Part shown: in pieces, positions 34,443-45,970 of the stretch
Layout of the letters: every line of letters begins with the position of its first letter
How positions within the stretch are numbered: position 1 is the first letter of the stretch
From: Hordeum vulgare subsp. vulgare
Taxonomy: Eukaryota; Streptophyta; Magnoliopsida; Poales; Poaceae
DNA length: 64,000 bases
Reading direction: 5' to 3'
Assembly: GCF_904849725.1 (NCBI RefSeq)
Contig: NC_058521.1
Coordinates: 100,364,244-100,428,243 of the forward strand
The notes under the pieces: generated by a model
Databases searched by the model: none
Told to the model about the DNA's origin: nothing
Seen by the model: only the letters and a program-made list of their open reading frames with translations
Position numbers and translations under genes: made by a program

Positions 34443-35631
34443 ATGACGAAGAGCCGCCGCGGAAGGTACTACATCGACAACTCGCTGTGGGGGCCAGAAG
34501 CCGATTCAGTCGAATCTGGTTACAGAGTCCCCTTCGGCAGGATCAACATCTTCATCGGCATGATTGGAACACCCGTGCCTGAGCCAAACACCTCCACCGA
34601 AATCGTCGAGCTGTCCAGGTACGTCCTCCCCATCACACGACAGGACAAGAGACACCATGTTTTTGTCGGTTTTATGCAGGGAGCCATCATACAAAATGAA
34701 CCGGCAATCCAGGAGGTCACCCCCATCAATTCTGACGGCGAGTCATCCATGGGCAAGACATATTCAATTCATCCTCTTCACGAAGGACAACTCAGAGGGT
34801 TGTTACTGGCGATGGACCCCGAGATTCTTGAAAGATCCCGTCGACAAATCGCCATCTATATGATAGGGGCGGCACAACCTCAGCTAAACCCGAACGGCAA
34901 CAATGAGACTGGCGGGACGTCGAAAACCCCCACTCAAGCCATGACGGACTTAATGGTGGAGGTCACCAGGCTCTTGAAAACCATTGTGACGACACAGAAT
35001 CAGGAAGCAATCAACGCCGAGCTGGCGAAGCTGCGGGAGGCGATGGCCAAAGCCCAGCGGGACGTAGAAGCAGAAGCTGCCAGGATGGCGACGCAGCAGG
35101 CCAGGATCACTATGGAGACGGAACGGCTGAACACCGAAGGTTGGTGGCTCGAGAGGAAATAGCGCGCGTCTGATGCTATTCAGCAGAGGAGGCATCACGG
35201 GCGCCTCCCGGTCGACTTAAATCTAACTCGCTTCTTCAACACCCCACGCACTCCTGGGGCAGGACCTGATCAACCTTTGCAAGCCGCTCCAGGGGGAGGT
35301 CTGGTTCAACCACCTAACCCGCCACCACCTCAACCAACGGAGGCCCATGCAACTCGCTTCCAGACACCACAAGGTCACTTCTCAAATCCCGTGGATAATG
35401 TGCTGGCGGCAACCCGCCACTTGGAGTCCCTCATGATCTACAGAAACTACCCGACTGAGGTGGAGGCAAGAAACGCCATCGATATGCTGAAGACGGCGGT
35501 GGTCCAACATGCGCAATACTCACACAGCCTTGACCATTTACACTCTACACCCCAGGCGAGTCACATCAGGAGTCGCCATGAGGACCAACCCGCGGTGACC
35601 AGCGGGCAATGGTGTTTACCTCACACCAACC
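34443..35631 (+). pseudogene. gag: Gag of element D, first part
   Basis: The start at 34443 (MTKSRRGRYYIDNSLWGPEA) is chosen because element E has the same start (MTRSRRGKYYINN). The frame runs with one TAG (35160-35162) to the insertion point at 35631. It has a structured N-terminal part (GYRVPFGRINIFIGMIGTP), a helical alanine-rich region (about 34960-35155: LAKLREAMAKAQRDVEAEAA, coiled-coil-like) and a proline-rich linker (PPNPPPPQPTEA). The capsid core continues at 59925. The protein would form the element's particle. Confidence 0.88.
35627..35631. repeat. Target site duplication CAACC, left copy (element E)
   Basis: CAACC precedes the left end of E and is repeated at 59920-59924, right after its other end, 24.3 kb away. 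Confidence 0.93.
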
Positions 35632-36137
35632 TGTCGTGGTTTTGTCACGGCAGATGTCCTCGTGAAAGGACTTAGTGTTGGAGCCATCGCACCTTGGTGG
35701 CGACTCAAAGGGGTTGATCGGGAGCGAGACAAAGATTTACCCATGTTCAGCCCCTCGTAAGGAGGTAAAGGCCTACGTCCTGCTTGGTGTTGCATTGATA
35801 GTATTTCGATTACAGGGAGGGCGTAACTCGCCTGACCTAGCAATCGATGATTTCTAACCTATCCTCTCCTTCCCTGGGACTCGCCTTTATATACAGGTCG
35901 AACCCTTAGGGTTTATAAGAGTCCTGGCCTTTACAAATCGTGATTCTTCCTACCTCTAAGTCGCCATCTTTCCAAGACTTGGAGATCTTTCCAACGATGG
36001 ATTCTTCCCAAAGATCTTGAACCGCCATCTGGCTTCCGGCCTTACTAGGTCAAAGCCCGAATCACTTAAGGATGGATAGCCAGCTTGGTGACCCAGCCCA
36101 ACTAGGGCGGGTTACCCAACAGATAATATCCCCAACA
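35632..36137 (-). repeat. 3' LTR of element E (506 bp)
   Basis: On the plus strand it reads TGTCGTGGTTTTG...ATATCCCCAACA, the reverse complement of the D-type LTR. A minus-strand TATA box (TATATAAAGG) lies near 35886-35893. The adjacent purine-rich AATCTGGGGCC on the minus strand (36140-36152) is a probable polypurine tract. Confidence 0.94.
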
Positions 36138-37142
36138 TTAGGCCCCAGATTGACTTGAACTTGTTCACGCCAATATCCTTACCTAGTTAGGAGCGACTCA
36201 TTCCACTCCTTTTATGCACCATACACTTAAAACGCCATCTGTTTGGGAGATACCTAAGTCGCCGAACCACTTCTTGTTGGCATCATCTTATCCCTTTAAT
36301 CTCGGAAGAGATAATGATGAAATCCCCAACGGATCCTTTGGCATAGATATCCCGAAAATTTTGGGCGCCATCATAACGAATCTTTATCCCATTGGCAGTT
36401 CCCGCGCGTGGCGCCTAGATTCCAGCGCGTGACTTAATGAATAGGCGGGGGGAAGAGACAGGGCACATTTCCACCTACCCGTCTTGTCGTCCCCTTCTTC
36501 CTCGGTACTGTACCGAGAACTCCGTCGTTGCCCCAAGACCTCCGTCTCCGGCCGCCGCATCCGACGCATCCCGACGCCAGCTAAACGCGCAGCACTCGCC
36601 GCGGATCTTCCTCGGTCGCCTCCAGTCGTCATCACCAGGTTAGTCCTCTGCCATTAGAGGTAGATCTTAGCCTTTTGAAGTTCATGCCTGTCGGTTTCTT
36701 AGAACACCCTGAACGCCTCCTCAATCACTGGTTAGTTCATGAAGATGACAGTAGGCACGGTAGCATCAACCATACCCTTAGTTGACCCGCTTTGGTTTGA
36801 AGATTTTAGATATGCGCCCTAGCCATGGGCTGTTTTTCTTTATCCACACTTTTTCTCATTCATTTTTGCCTGCTCCGTAGATCTATATGTTACTGCTTGT
36901 CGTATGAAACCTGTTTGCAGATTCATACTTCACCATTTTAGCAAACATCTCTGAAGCTCTGAGCCATCTCTCTTAAGCAGTAGGAAATTCATAAATCGCC
37001 CTGGTATTCTGACCCGACCCTTTGTTGGCGAGTCAACAAACTACCTTGGTCACCTGACAAATGTTTGGCGAGTCAATGGATCTTTTAACCATTTAATAAG
37101 CACTCAGCGAGTTAATTTACCCGTAATTTCTTCCTTTGTAGC
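36138..37142 (+). other. Region between the LTR of E and the antisense gene
   Basis: No supported coding frame. The part at about 36360-36640 is GC-rich and ends CACCAG/GTTAGT, a good splice donor, and TTTGTAG just before 37141 is a good acceptor. A 5' untranslated exon with an intron upstream of the antisense gene is therefore plausible. That is inference; promoter motifs are not clear. Confidence 0.4.
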
Positions 37143-40100
37143 ATGGGTACCGTTTTCAAAGCCGATTGGCTCCCGACCAAAGTTGATGAAACTCTTCTCA
37201 ACAACTGTGTGAAGACGGGAAATCTTGACCCAAAAGAGGTTATCGGTTGGCGTTCCGGGTTTGGAGAAGAGATTCCCAACCCGAAGGAAGGGGAAATAGT
37301 TGTTTTTGTTGAGCACCTCGAACGGGGATTTAAGCCGCCAAGATCAAAATTCCTCAGAGATGCCATGACCTTCATGAATGTCCGCCTCGAAGACTTAGGG
37401 CCTAACTCGATGAGCAATTTATGTCAGTTCCAAGTGTTCTGTGAAGCCTACTTACGGATGGAACCTTCAGTTCCTTTGTTTCTGTATTTCTTTCATTTGA
37501 ATCGCCAGAAAGAATTTTCCAATGGCCCAAGCTTGGAACTTGGAGGCGTCAATGTTCAACGCCGCAGGGGCAGTCCGTTCCCGTCACTCGCCATGGCAAG
37601 CCATCCCAAAGGCTGGGGCGAGTCTTGGTTTTTCTGCCAGGAAACTTCTCCTGAGGGTGAGAACAAGCTCCATGGCTATAGGGAGGAACGCCTTCCGACA
37701 AACTTCAAACTCCCAGAGGAGCTTACTGAAGAAGAGGAGTCAGATTTTATCCCAGTGCTATCCGAGTTAAGATCTCTGACAAACAACGGCCTTACTGGGG
37801 TCGATTTGATCCGCTGTTGGGTTGAATGTCGCATCCTCCCCTTAAGTCGCCGAGATGGCCTAATGTGTGAGTTTGATGGCACCTTGGACCATCCCCAGTG
37901 CTACTTCCGTACAGCTCTGACAGAAAATGACATCGTATTCATCATCAAGAAGCTGACCGGCGAGCCCTTGGCCAAGTGTGGCCAAATAGGTCTTAAGCCG
38001 TTCTGCAAGATCAACCCGGCGCCAAAGGTAAATAACTTAACCCGTCTTTACTTTATTCCTTCCGACTTACTTGAATTATGATTCTCATAATAAAAATGCC
38101 ATTTCAGAAGGGCGACAAATTCTGATCCAAGAGGCCGAAAAAGATGGCCCTGAAGCAAGCCAACCCGCCCCCAAAGAAGAAATCCAAGGGCAAAGGCAAA
38201 GCCGCCGTTACTGAGCCGTCTGAAGCAGACGAGTCCCAAGTCGGCGACGTACTTTCAGAGGTAAAATTATATCTTGTTTGACTCGCCATTTCGCCATTCA
38301 TTGTTATAATGTTGTGTTTACACCTCCTTATCTCATGTGTAGAATGAGGACAACGAAAGCCAGGAAGACTCTGTAGAGGTAATTTCTGTTTCCTCCGACT
38401 CATCTTCTCCTCCACCTAAGCCGGCCAGGCGGATTTGTGGGAAAGTTCCCATGTCTCACCCAAATGCTTGTTTGTATCCTAATTTCCTTTTGAAGAAAAC
38501 GCAATATGCTTCCAATCGAAAAACTCGGAGTCACTCTGGAGACTTGCTGTCCGGGTTACCAACGAAAACTAAGAAGAGACAGAATGAGGTTTCCTTTTAA
38601 TAGCATCTCCTTTTGTTTCCTTTTCGATCATATTTATAACTCGCTCACATCTTGAGGTGTTATTTTTCCAGAATTCTCCTCCCTCGTCAGGCGACTCAGT
38701 GATGTCAGTGCTTCCGCCGATGATCCGCGTTCCAGGGTAAGTTCTTAATACTTACATTGTCCTGATGATGATAATGTCTGTTTTTAAGCGCACCCCTTTT
38801 CTTTTAGGGCAAAATTGAAGAAGAGGAAAACTGGTGGGTCAACTACCACTACAGCTTCGGAGCCTATTGAAAAACCGACGCCGATTCAGGATAACCCGAC
38901 CAAGGATAAACCTGAAGATCAAGCAGATCTCCCGAATTCGCCCAAGGAAAGCATGGAAATGCCTAATCCGCCAAGTCCGTTGAAAATAGCGGAATATCCA
39001 GATGTTGTGATCATCACTGGCAATCTCTTTTCTAAGCCGGCTTCAGCAGTCTTGTCGAAGCACGTATAATCATCAGCTCAACTTTCTATTGAACATGAAG
39101 TTTCCAAGGCGAAGCTATCCCAATATGAGAATCTTGAATTTAAAGAACTCTGCTCTGGCTTTGCAAGTCGCGTGGAGGTGAGTTATGAGATGGAAAAAAC
39201 TCTGCTCCTTATGATGAAGAACAGACATGAGGTACGCCTTATTGCATACTATATTATCCTCATTAACCCCCAAGGGCCGGGTCATCTGTGAAAATATGAG
39301 CCGGGTCTTGATAGTAGAAGAAATCTTTCGACATGTAACTCCCAAGGGCCGGGTCATCTATAAAAAGATGAGCCGAGTCTTGATAGTTGAAGAAAACTTT
39401 TGACCTGTAACCCCCAAGGGCCGGGTCATCTGTGAAAAGATGAGCCGGGTCTTGATAATAGAAGTAAATTTTGACCTGTAACGCCCAAGGGCCGGGTCAT
39501 CTGTAAAAAGATGAGTCGGGTCTTGATAGTTGAAGAAAACTTTCGACCTGTAACCCCCAAGGGCCGGGTCATCTGTGAAAAGATGAGCCGTTTCTTGATA
39601 CTGTATAAGTTTGTCTAAAAAATTATACATTAGCCCCCAAGTGTCAGGGATGTTGCTTGCAATAATTCTGAGACTTGCCCTTTGATAATATATTTTGACA
39701 GGAATCTCTTGCCGAAGCTGAGTCAGCATTTGGCGACTTAAAGAAAAATTTAGCCAACCAGCAAGATGCACGGACAAAATCAGAAGAAAAATATCAAATA
39801 ATATTATCTGAGATGGAGAAGCTGAAAGCCGCCTTAAAAAAGGCTCAAGCTGATCAAGACGCCATGGTAAAGCGAGTAGAAAAAGCTGAAGCTAAATTGG
39901 ATACCGTGCAACAAGAACTGGCCGGCTTACAACAACATATCTCCAACATGGCCCAAGCTGTCTTTGGTAAGAAACAAGACCTTGACCTTGCACTTTGTAA
40001 ATAAATAACTTAGCATGAAGAAGTTACTGACCATCATTACCCCTTATATAGGTCCGAGAGCCGCCAACCTTCAGAATGACTGCGTCCTGATGCTGAAAGC

Positions 40101-40683
40101 GATTTACAGTTTGGCAGAGCAACTGTATACCGGAAGCATGCTGACCGTGAAAGCAGTGATGGGTGCCCAGGAACCCATAACATCAATCAAAAAGATGCTT
40201 GGCTGCTTATCTACCCTTCCGCCTCAGATCGGCGAGCTAACCCGATCAGCTGCCTGAAAGGGGGTGCTGACTTCGCTGAGTCGGTGCTTGGCGTATGCTC
40301 CAGAATTAAAACCCGAAGAAGTAGCAGCAGGCTTCCCCCAGCTCAAGGACGACGGGTCAGAATTTCCCCAAGAGGATTACCAGCGCGTTGGCAAAGAATC
40401 CCGCTTGGCGGCAACTCCGCTCGTAGCAAGCTTGGATTTATCAAAGTATCAGGCTACCTATGATGATAAGAATAAGAAAGTTAATCCGCCAACCTTTGTG
40501 ACTACTAGCTTGACTCTACGTCGACCCAAGAACCCTTTTGATTTGGAGGTGGATCTCTCATCAGTTCTGAACGATGAAGATGAATTTGCCGCCTTATCCA
40601 AGTGTAACTGGGTATTGGGCGACTTGCAAATTGAAGTCGGTCAGAGCTCAAAGCAGGTTGACCCGGAGACACCAGCAGAGTAA
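37143..40683 (+). pseudogene. Seven-exon antisense gene of Tat element E (PF04195-like), three stops
   Basis: Exons bounded by GT-AG introns that keep one reading frame: 37143-38027, 38108-38260, 38343-38588, 38672-38736, 38808-39231, 39702-39966 and 40052-40683, about 890 codons. It starts MGTVFKADWLPTKVDETLL. Residues about 55-230 (FVEHLERGFKPPRSKFLRDA, CEAYLRMEPSVPLFLYFFHL) resemble the putative gypsy type transposon domain found next to Tat elements. Exon 2 has a lysine-rich stretch (PPPKKKSKGKGKAA, nuclear-signal-like), exon 6 is a long coiled coil (EKLKAALKKAQADQDAMVKR), and exon 7 has a helical region and an acidic tail. Stops: TGA 38123-38125, TAA 39067-39069, TGA 40255-40257. It runs antisense to E. 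The function of such extra frames is unknown. Confidence 0.75.
39265..39620. repeat. Five tandem copies of a 71-73-bp repeat inside the antisense-gene intron
   Basis: Copies start at about 39265, 39338, 39409, 39480 and 39552. Each begins with CCCAAGGGCCGGGTCATCTG and continues with GATGAGCCGGGTCTTGATA. They lie between exons 5 and 6 of the antisense gene. Confidence 0.9.
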
Positions 40684-41762
40684 TCCTTCATGGATTTGGC
40701 CATCACAGCCATGTAATAAGTCATTCGTAGAAAACAAACCTGTCTTGTGATGTCTTTAAAACCCTTGTGTCGCCCTTAAGGCTCCATATGATGCTTAACC
40801 CGCCCTCAAGGCGTTTTATGATGCTTGACTCGCCCTCAGGGCGTTTTACAATGCTTGACCCGTCATGGCAATAATGATTTCGATCCTCAACTTGTTAGGC
40901 TTAAAAACATACATCAAACCACCTCAGTGAGTAATGGATGAAAAAATAATAACCGACTCCAGATGTTTAAGGTGAGTCAGAAAAATTTAAAGAACCTTGT
41001 GGCAGTGCCAAGAAGGTAAAGGATAAAAAAATTGTTGGTCCATTCAAGTCGCGACAGGATAGGACGAGTTATAAACTCAAGTGCTACCCAAGGGAGACCT
41101 TTTGTTTAAAAATCTCAAGTATTTAGACCGGTTGATCACGCACGAGTCAAGCTTCAGTGAAGCAGGTTCAGTGAACCAATGGTTTCTCTATTTTCCATGT
41201 GGGGCGCTAGCCGGTACCAGATATGTTTTAACCAAGGCGAGTTCAGGGTCCATAAAGCGGAGTAACTCGCCAAGAGTTCGTGGGTCCATATGGCGATTAG
41301 GCCAACACAGAGTCCAGTATAACCATTTGTAATGCGGTAATTTTTCGCAGGCCAAATGGGTAGTAAGGCTGATCTTAGTGAGAGGAAGCCCCCAAGTGAC
41401 CTATGATTAGGGGATAAACCGGTCATAGGATTGTAGAACCGTATACGCTATTACCACAAAACGACTTGGGAACAAAACGGCATAATCCACAGAATCATAT
41501 AAGGTGCCTATGTTTGAATCGCGCGCTTGTAGCGACTTTGATCCTCTTTGGCTTATCGATACCCAGTTTTGTAATAAGTGCATCATGGCGACTTATGCCC
41601 TCTCATATGGATAGCGTCCATGCTTGGGCGAGTTGTTGAGGAGCAAAATAAAATATCCATACTTTCAATAAAATGAAATAGCAGGAAAGAGCTCAAGTTT
41701 GTGGGCATCAATTTTATTGCTTCATAAAAAATGAAAAACTTACAAAAAGCAGAGCTAATAGC
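40684..41762 (-). other. Non-coding stretch of element E between antisense gene and integrase end
   Basis: No supported frame on either strand. About 40765-40865 holds three copies of a 35-36-bp unit (CGCCCTCAAGGCGTTTTATG). The segment contains the 3' ends of two convergent genes: the antisense gene and pol. Confidence 0.6.
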
Positions 41763-42930
41763 TCAAGTGTAATAAGGCCGCAAGTGGTCTATGTTGCAAG
41801 GGCGAGTTGACTCAGCCTCTGTGGTTGGCTGATCAGGCCGAAGATCCACCAGATAGTATGACCCGTTGCGAAGACTTTTGCTGACAACGAACGGTCCTTC
41901 CCATGGTGGTGATAATTTATGCATGCCAATGCGATCTTGGATCAATTGAACCACTAAGTCGCCCTCCTGAAAGGTTCGGCTCTTGACCCGGCGGCTGTGG
42001 TAATGCCGCAAGTCCTGCTGATAAATCGCCGATCGGGCGGCAGCCGAATCGCGTGCTTCCTCCAAAGCATCCAAAGAATCTTGACGCGCCAACTCGTTGT
42101 CCTGTTCCACATAAGCAGCAACTCTGGGCGAGTCATGCCTAATGTCAGTGGGGAGAACAGCTTATGCTCCATATACGAGGAAAAAGGGAGTAAAATCTGT
42201 AGAACGGTTTGGGGTGGTCCGGATGCTCCATAGTACTGAAGGCAACTCTTCAACCCAACACACTGGGGTGCGTTCCAGAGGAACCATAAGTCGGGGTTTG
42301 ATTCCTCGCAATACTTCCTGATTCGCCCGTTCGGCCTACCCATTAGATTGTGGATGAGCTACTGCAGAAACACCAAGTCGGATGTGCTCACGATGGCAAA
42401 ACTCCTGCATCGCACCTTGTGATAGATTAGTACCATTATCAGTAATAATTTTGTGTGGATATCCGAACCAGAAGATCAATTTTTTCAAGAACTTGACCGC
42501 TGTCTCCGCATCACAAGCACCAACAGATTCTGCTTCAACCCACTTGGTAAATTTATCAACCGCCACCAGCAGATGAGTTTTTTTGTTGGATGACATCCTA
42601 AAGGGGCAACCATGTCTAACCCCCAGACCGCGAAAGGCCAAGTAATAGGTGTCATCCTTAGTTCCTGAGCTCGCACATGAGCCTGTCGTCCGTAACGCTG
42701 ACAACCATCACATCGACGAACTATCTCTTCTGCATCTGCATGAGCCTTCAACCAAAAGAAACCGTGACGGAACACCTTTGAAACCAGGGAGCGTGACCCG
42801 GCATGATGCCCACAATCTCCGGCATGGATGTCGTTCAGAATCACGCATCCTTCTTTGGAAGAAACGCATCGTTGAAATACCCCAGAAGTGCTTCGCTTAT
42901 ATAATTTGCCATTGATGATGACCATGGATT
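41763..42930 (-). pseudogene. pol: Integrase of element E
   Basis: In order on the minus strand: a zinc-finger region (HAGDCGHHAGSRSLVSKVFR, then DGCQRYGRQ), core start WPFAVWGLDMVAPL with the first catalytic Asp, VDKFTKWVEAESVG, the second Asp in ITDNGTNLSQGAMQEF, AVAHPQSNG before the catalytic Glu region, and the C-terminal domain in frame 41763-42110 (FQEGDLVVQLIQDRIGMHKL, SPPWEGPFVV, NIDHLRPYY). Three frames are used (42485-43423, 42336-42704 and 41954-42343/41763-42110), so frameshifts lie near 42600 and 42340. Integrase inserts cDNA with a 5-bp staggered cut, matching the CAACC duplication. Confidence 0.9.
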
Positions 42931-43655
42931 TGCTTCGACGAACGTATTGGCGAGCTAATACTTCATCCGAAGGTAACTCGCCTCGGGCGAGATATGCCAG
43001 ATACGGAAGAAACCAATCCGGCGTAACACGGAGAGCCGCCACGAACTGGGACTCAGGGTTTGGTATTGCCAACTCCTCTTCTGAGGGCAGCCTTATGGAA
43101 GGATTATGCAAAGTATCTAGAAAGACATTGGGAGGAACCGGCTTACGCTGTGAGCCGAGACGCGAAAGGGCATCAGTTGTTTCGTTAAGGCGCCGGTGGA
43201 TATGATCAACTTGATAGCCATGGAAATGACCCGCCACATCAGACACAGCCCTCCTGTAAGCCGCCATCAGGGGGTCCCGAGAATCCCAAGTAACTAAAAC
43301 TTGCTGAGCCACCAGATCAGAATCGTCGAAACATCTAACTAGCGTGAGGTTCATTTCCTTGGCGAGTCGCAAACCATGAAGCAAGGCTTCGTATTCTGCA
43401 GCGTTGTTGGTGCATGGAAACATGAGTCGGAGAACATAGCAGAATTTTCTCCCTAGGCGAAATCAACACCACGCCAGCCCCCGAGCCTTCCAATTGCCTG
43501 GACCCATGAAAGTAAATAGTGCAGTATGTGAGGTCGGGCCTGTCTTCCGAAATCTGTAATTCGGTGCAATCGTTGACGAAATCAACTAATGCCTCAGACT
43601 TGATAGCTGTGCGAGGGGTGTTTCGCACGTGGTGCGGCCCAAGTTCGATCGCCAT
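42931..43655 (-). pseudogene. pol: Second (archaeal-type) RNase H domain of element E
   Basis: Located between the usual RNase H and integrase, as in Tat-lineage elements. Motifs: YCTIYFHGSRQLEGSGAGVV (first catalytic Asp of YFDGS replaced by His), NNAAEYEALLHGLRLA (catalytic Glu), DDSDLVAQQV (Asp) and QVDHIHRRLNETTDALSRLG. Frames 43335-43655 and 42485-43423 overlap with a frame change near 43420. The linker 42931-43140 (PPNVFLDTLHNPSIRLPSEE) leads to integrase. Loss of the first Asp predicts an inactive domain; element D keeps YFDGF at the same place. Confidence 0.88.
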
Positions 43656-45096
43656 TTGACGATTCGCCCCGTCGCTTCTCGGTTTTGGATGATGTCTCTG
43701 AGAGGAGCGGAGCTAACCCCGTGATGGGATGCTCTTGGAAATAATGTTTGAGCTTTTGACTCGCCATAAAGACCCCATAGACCAACTTCTGCTAGTGCGG
43801 GTATCGTTGTTTGGAGAGAGTTAGCACCTCACTAATGAAATATACTGGGCGTTGCACCGGGTATTCCTTCCCTTCTTCCTTCCTTTCGACGGCCACTGCC
43901 TCGCTCACCGCCTTGGAGTTTGCCGCAATGTACAGAAGCATAGGCTCTTTTTCAGTCGGGGCGACCAAAACCGGCGGGTTGACCAGCTGCTGCTTCAAGG
44001 CTTCAAAAGTTTCATTGGCCTCGTCTGTCCAAACAAAACGTTCAAATTTCTTAAGCAACTGATAAAAGGGAATAGCTTTTTCTCCCAGGCGGCTTATGAA
44101 GCGACTTAAAGCCGAGATACGACCTGCCATCCTTTGAACTTGATTGATATTTTATGGGTTCCCGAGTGAAGTAATCGCCTCGATTTTGTCCGGGTTGGCT
44201 TCAATGTCGCGCTCAGACACCAGGAAACCCAACAACTTTCCTGCAGGTACGCCAAAGACAAACTTGGTGGGATTAAGCTTCATCTGGTATACCCGCAGAT
44301 TGTCAAAAGTTTCCCTTAAATCCTCCAGGAGCCTCTCCTTCCTGTGAGTTTTGACCACAATGTCGTCAACGTAAGCGTGGACGTTGCGTACGATTTGGCC
44401 ACGGAGACAATTTTGGATGCAACGCTGGTAAGTCGCCCCAGCACTTTTGAGCCCAAACGACATGGATACATAGCAAAAAGCCCCGAAGGGGGTTATAAAA
44501 GTTGTGTTCTCCTAATCCTCCACAGCCATCTTGATTTGGTGATACCCGGAATAAGCGTCCAGGAAACATAAATGCTCGTAGCCCGCCACTGAATCAATGA
44601 TTTGATCGATACGGGGAATGGCGAGGGGATCCTTTGGACAGGCTCTGTTAGGATCTATGTAATCAATGCACATGCGGAAGGTGCCGTTCTTCTTGAGCAC
44701 CAGGACCGGGTTAGCAAACCATTTGGGGTGGAAGACCTCCACGATGAACCCGACGGCCAAAAGACGGGCGACTTCTTCCCCGATTGCCTTGCATCGTTCC
44801 TCATTGAACCTGTGAAGATATTGCTGAATCGGTTTTGCTTTTGGGTCAACATTAAGATGGTGCTCAGCGAATTCTCTCGGTACACCAGGCATGTCAGAAG
44901 GTTTCCATGCGAAGATGTCTCGATTCTCACGGATGAATTCGATGAGCGCGCTTTCCAGTTTGGGATCCAGACCCGCCCCGATAGTGAACTGCTTGGTTGA
45001 GTCGCCAGGGACGAAATCCATGATCTTTGTGTCGTCTGTCGGTTTGAACTTGAGGGGCGGCTCAGCGTTTGTTGTTGGCTTCTTTAGAGATGACAT
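43656..45096 (-). pseudogene. pol: Reverse transcriptase and first RNase H of element E
   Basis: Frame 44512-45096 holds the connection and RT fingers (FVPGDSTKQFTIGAGLD, IRENRDIFAWKPSDMPGVPR, FRMCIDYIDPNRACPKDP, FLDAYSGYHQIKMAVED). Frame 44152-44463 holds the palm (MSFGLKSAGATYQRCIQNCL) and the catalytic HAYVDDIVVKTH. Frame 43792-44130 holds the thumb and start of RNase H (MAGRISALSRFISRLGEKAI, MLLYIAANSKAVSEAVAVER), which continues to about 43660 in frame 43594-43785 (VYGVFMASQKLKHYFQEHP). Stops between the frames (near 44510, 44150 and 43790) inactivate it. Confidence 0.92.
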
Positions 45097-45970
45097 GTCA
45101 GCAGAATCAACATTGTCCTGGTGATATTCGAGCTCTTCTGCAGCGCAACCATGATGGGTCCCTTAGGACTGGGCATTGGCCTGGTGATATTCGAGCCCTT
45201 CTTCACACTCTCTTGCGATCCCCTTAGGACTGGGCTCGAATATCACCAGGCCAATGTTGATCCTCTTCTTCACACTCTCTTGCGATCCTCCTATCACCAT
45301 CAACCGTGATGGGTCCCTTAGGACTGGGCATCTTGAGTTTAAGGTAAACATAGCAAGGGCGAGCCATGAAATGGGCGTAAGCCGGTCGCCCAAACAACGC
45401 ATGATAGGGGCTCTTTAGCTTGACCATCTCAAACATAAGCGACTCACTCCTGTAATTAGATGTCGTTCCAAACGCAACTGTGAGCTTAACCCGGCCTATG
45501 GGGTATGCCGATTTACCTTGGACAATTCCGTGAAATACCGTGGTTGAAGGCATTAAATCTTTCTCCAGGAGGTTCATCCTTCAAAAAGTGTCGAAGTATA
45601 ATATGTTGATGCTGCTACCACCATCCATCAGTACCTTCGATAAGGTATATCCCCCGACCTGAGGAGCCACGACCAACGCTAAGTCGCCGGGGTTGTCGAC
45701 TCTGGGCGGGTGATCCTCCCTGCTCCATGATATAATCTGCTCGGACCAGTGGAGGTACCTAGGGAGTGCTGGCTCAGATACACTGTACGCTCGGTGATTC
45801 ACCTTTTTATCACGCCTGCAGGCATTGGTGGTGAAGACATGGTATTGTCCATTGCTTAATTGTTTGGGGTTGTTGCGGAACCCGCCATTATCATCTTGCC
45901 CCTGCGGAGCCCCCTGTGGGGGTGGCTGTTGAAAAACCCCGAGCGGGTTATATCGCCGTTGGTTATGCAC
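45097..45970 (-). pseudogene. pol: Protease region of element E with a scrambled repeat segment
   Basis: Frame 45581-45970 includes the gag-protease linker (GQYHVFTTNACRRDKKVNHR), YLHWSEQIISWSREDHPP and the aspartic protease active site KVLMDGGSSINILYFDTF (intact DGGSS). Frame 45224-45577 continues with PSTTVFHGIVQGKSAYPIGR and SPYHALFGRPAYAHFMARPC. A frameshift near 45578 separates them. Below about 45330 the sequence is locally scrambled by direct and inverted repeats (45118-45331), so the end of the protease linker is destroyed. Confidence 0.88.
45118..45331. repeat. Locally scrambled segment with a 24-bp perfect inverted repeat
   Basis: 45175-45198 and 45232-45255 are perfect reverse complements (24 bp, with GGCCTGGTGATATTCGAG in the arm). 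Direct copies also occur: CTGGTGATATTCGAGC at about 45119 and 45181, CTTCTTCACACTCTCTTGCG at about 45199 and 45266, and GGGTCCCTTAGGACTGGGCA at about 45156 and 45311. Element D has a single simple version of this part. Confidence 0.88.

Noticed and set aside
35632..36137. Solo LTR
   Set aside because: Target duplication CAACC pairs it with the split LTR ending at 59919, and E's coding region lies between, so it is the 3' LTR of a complete element.
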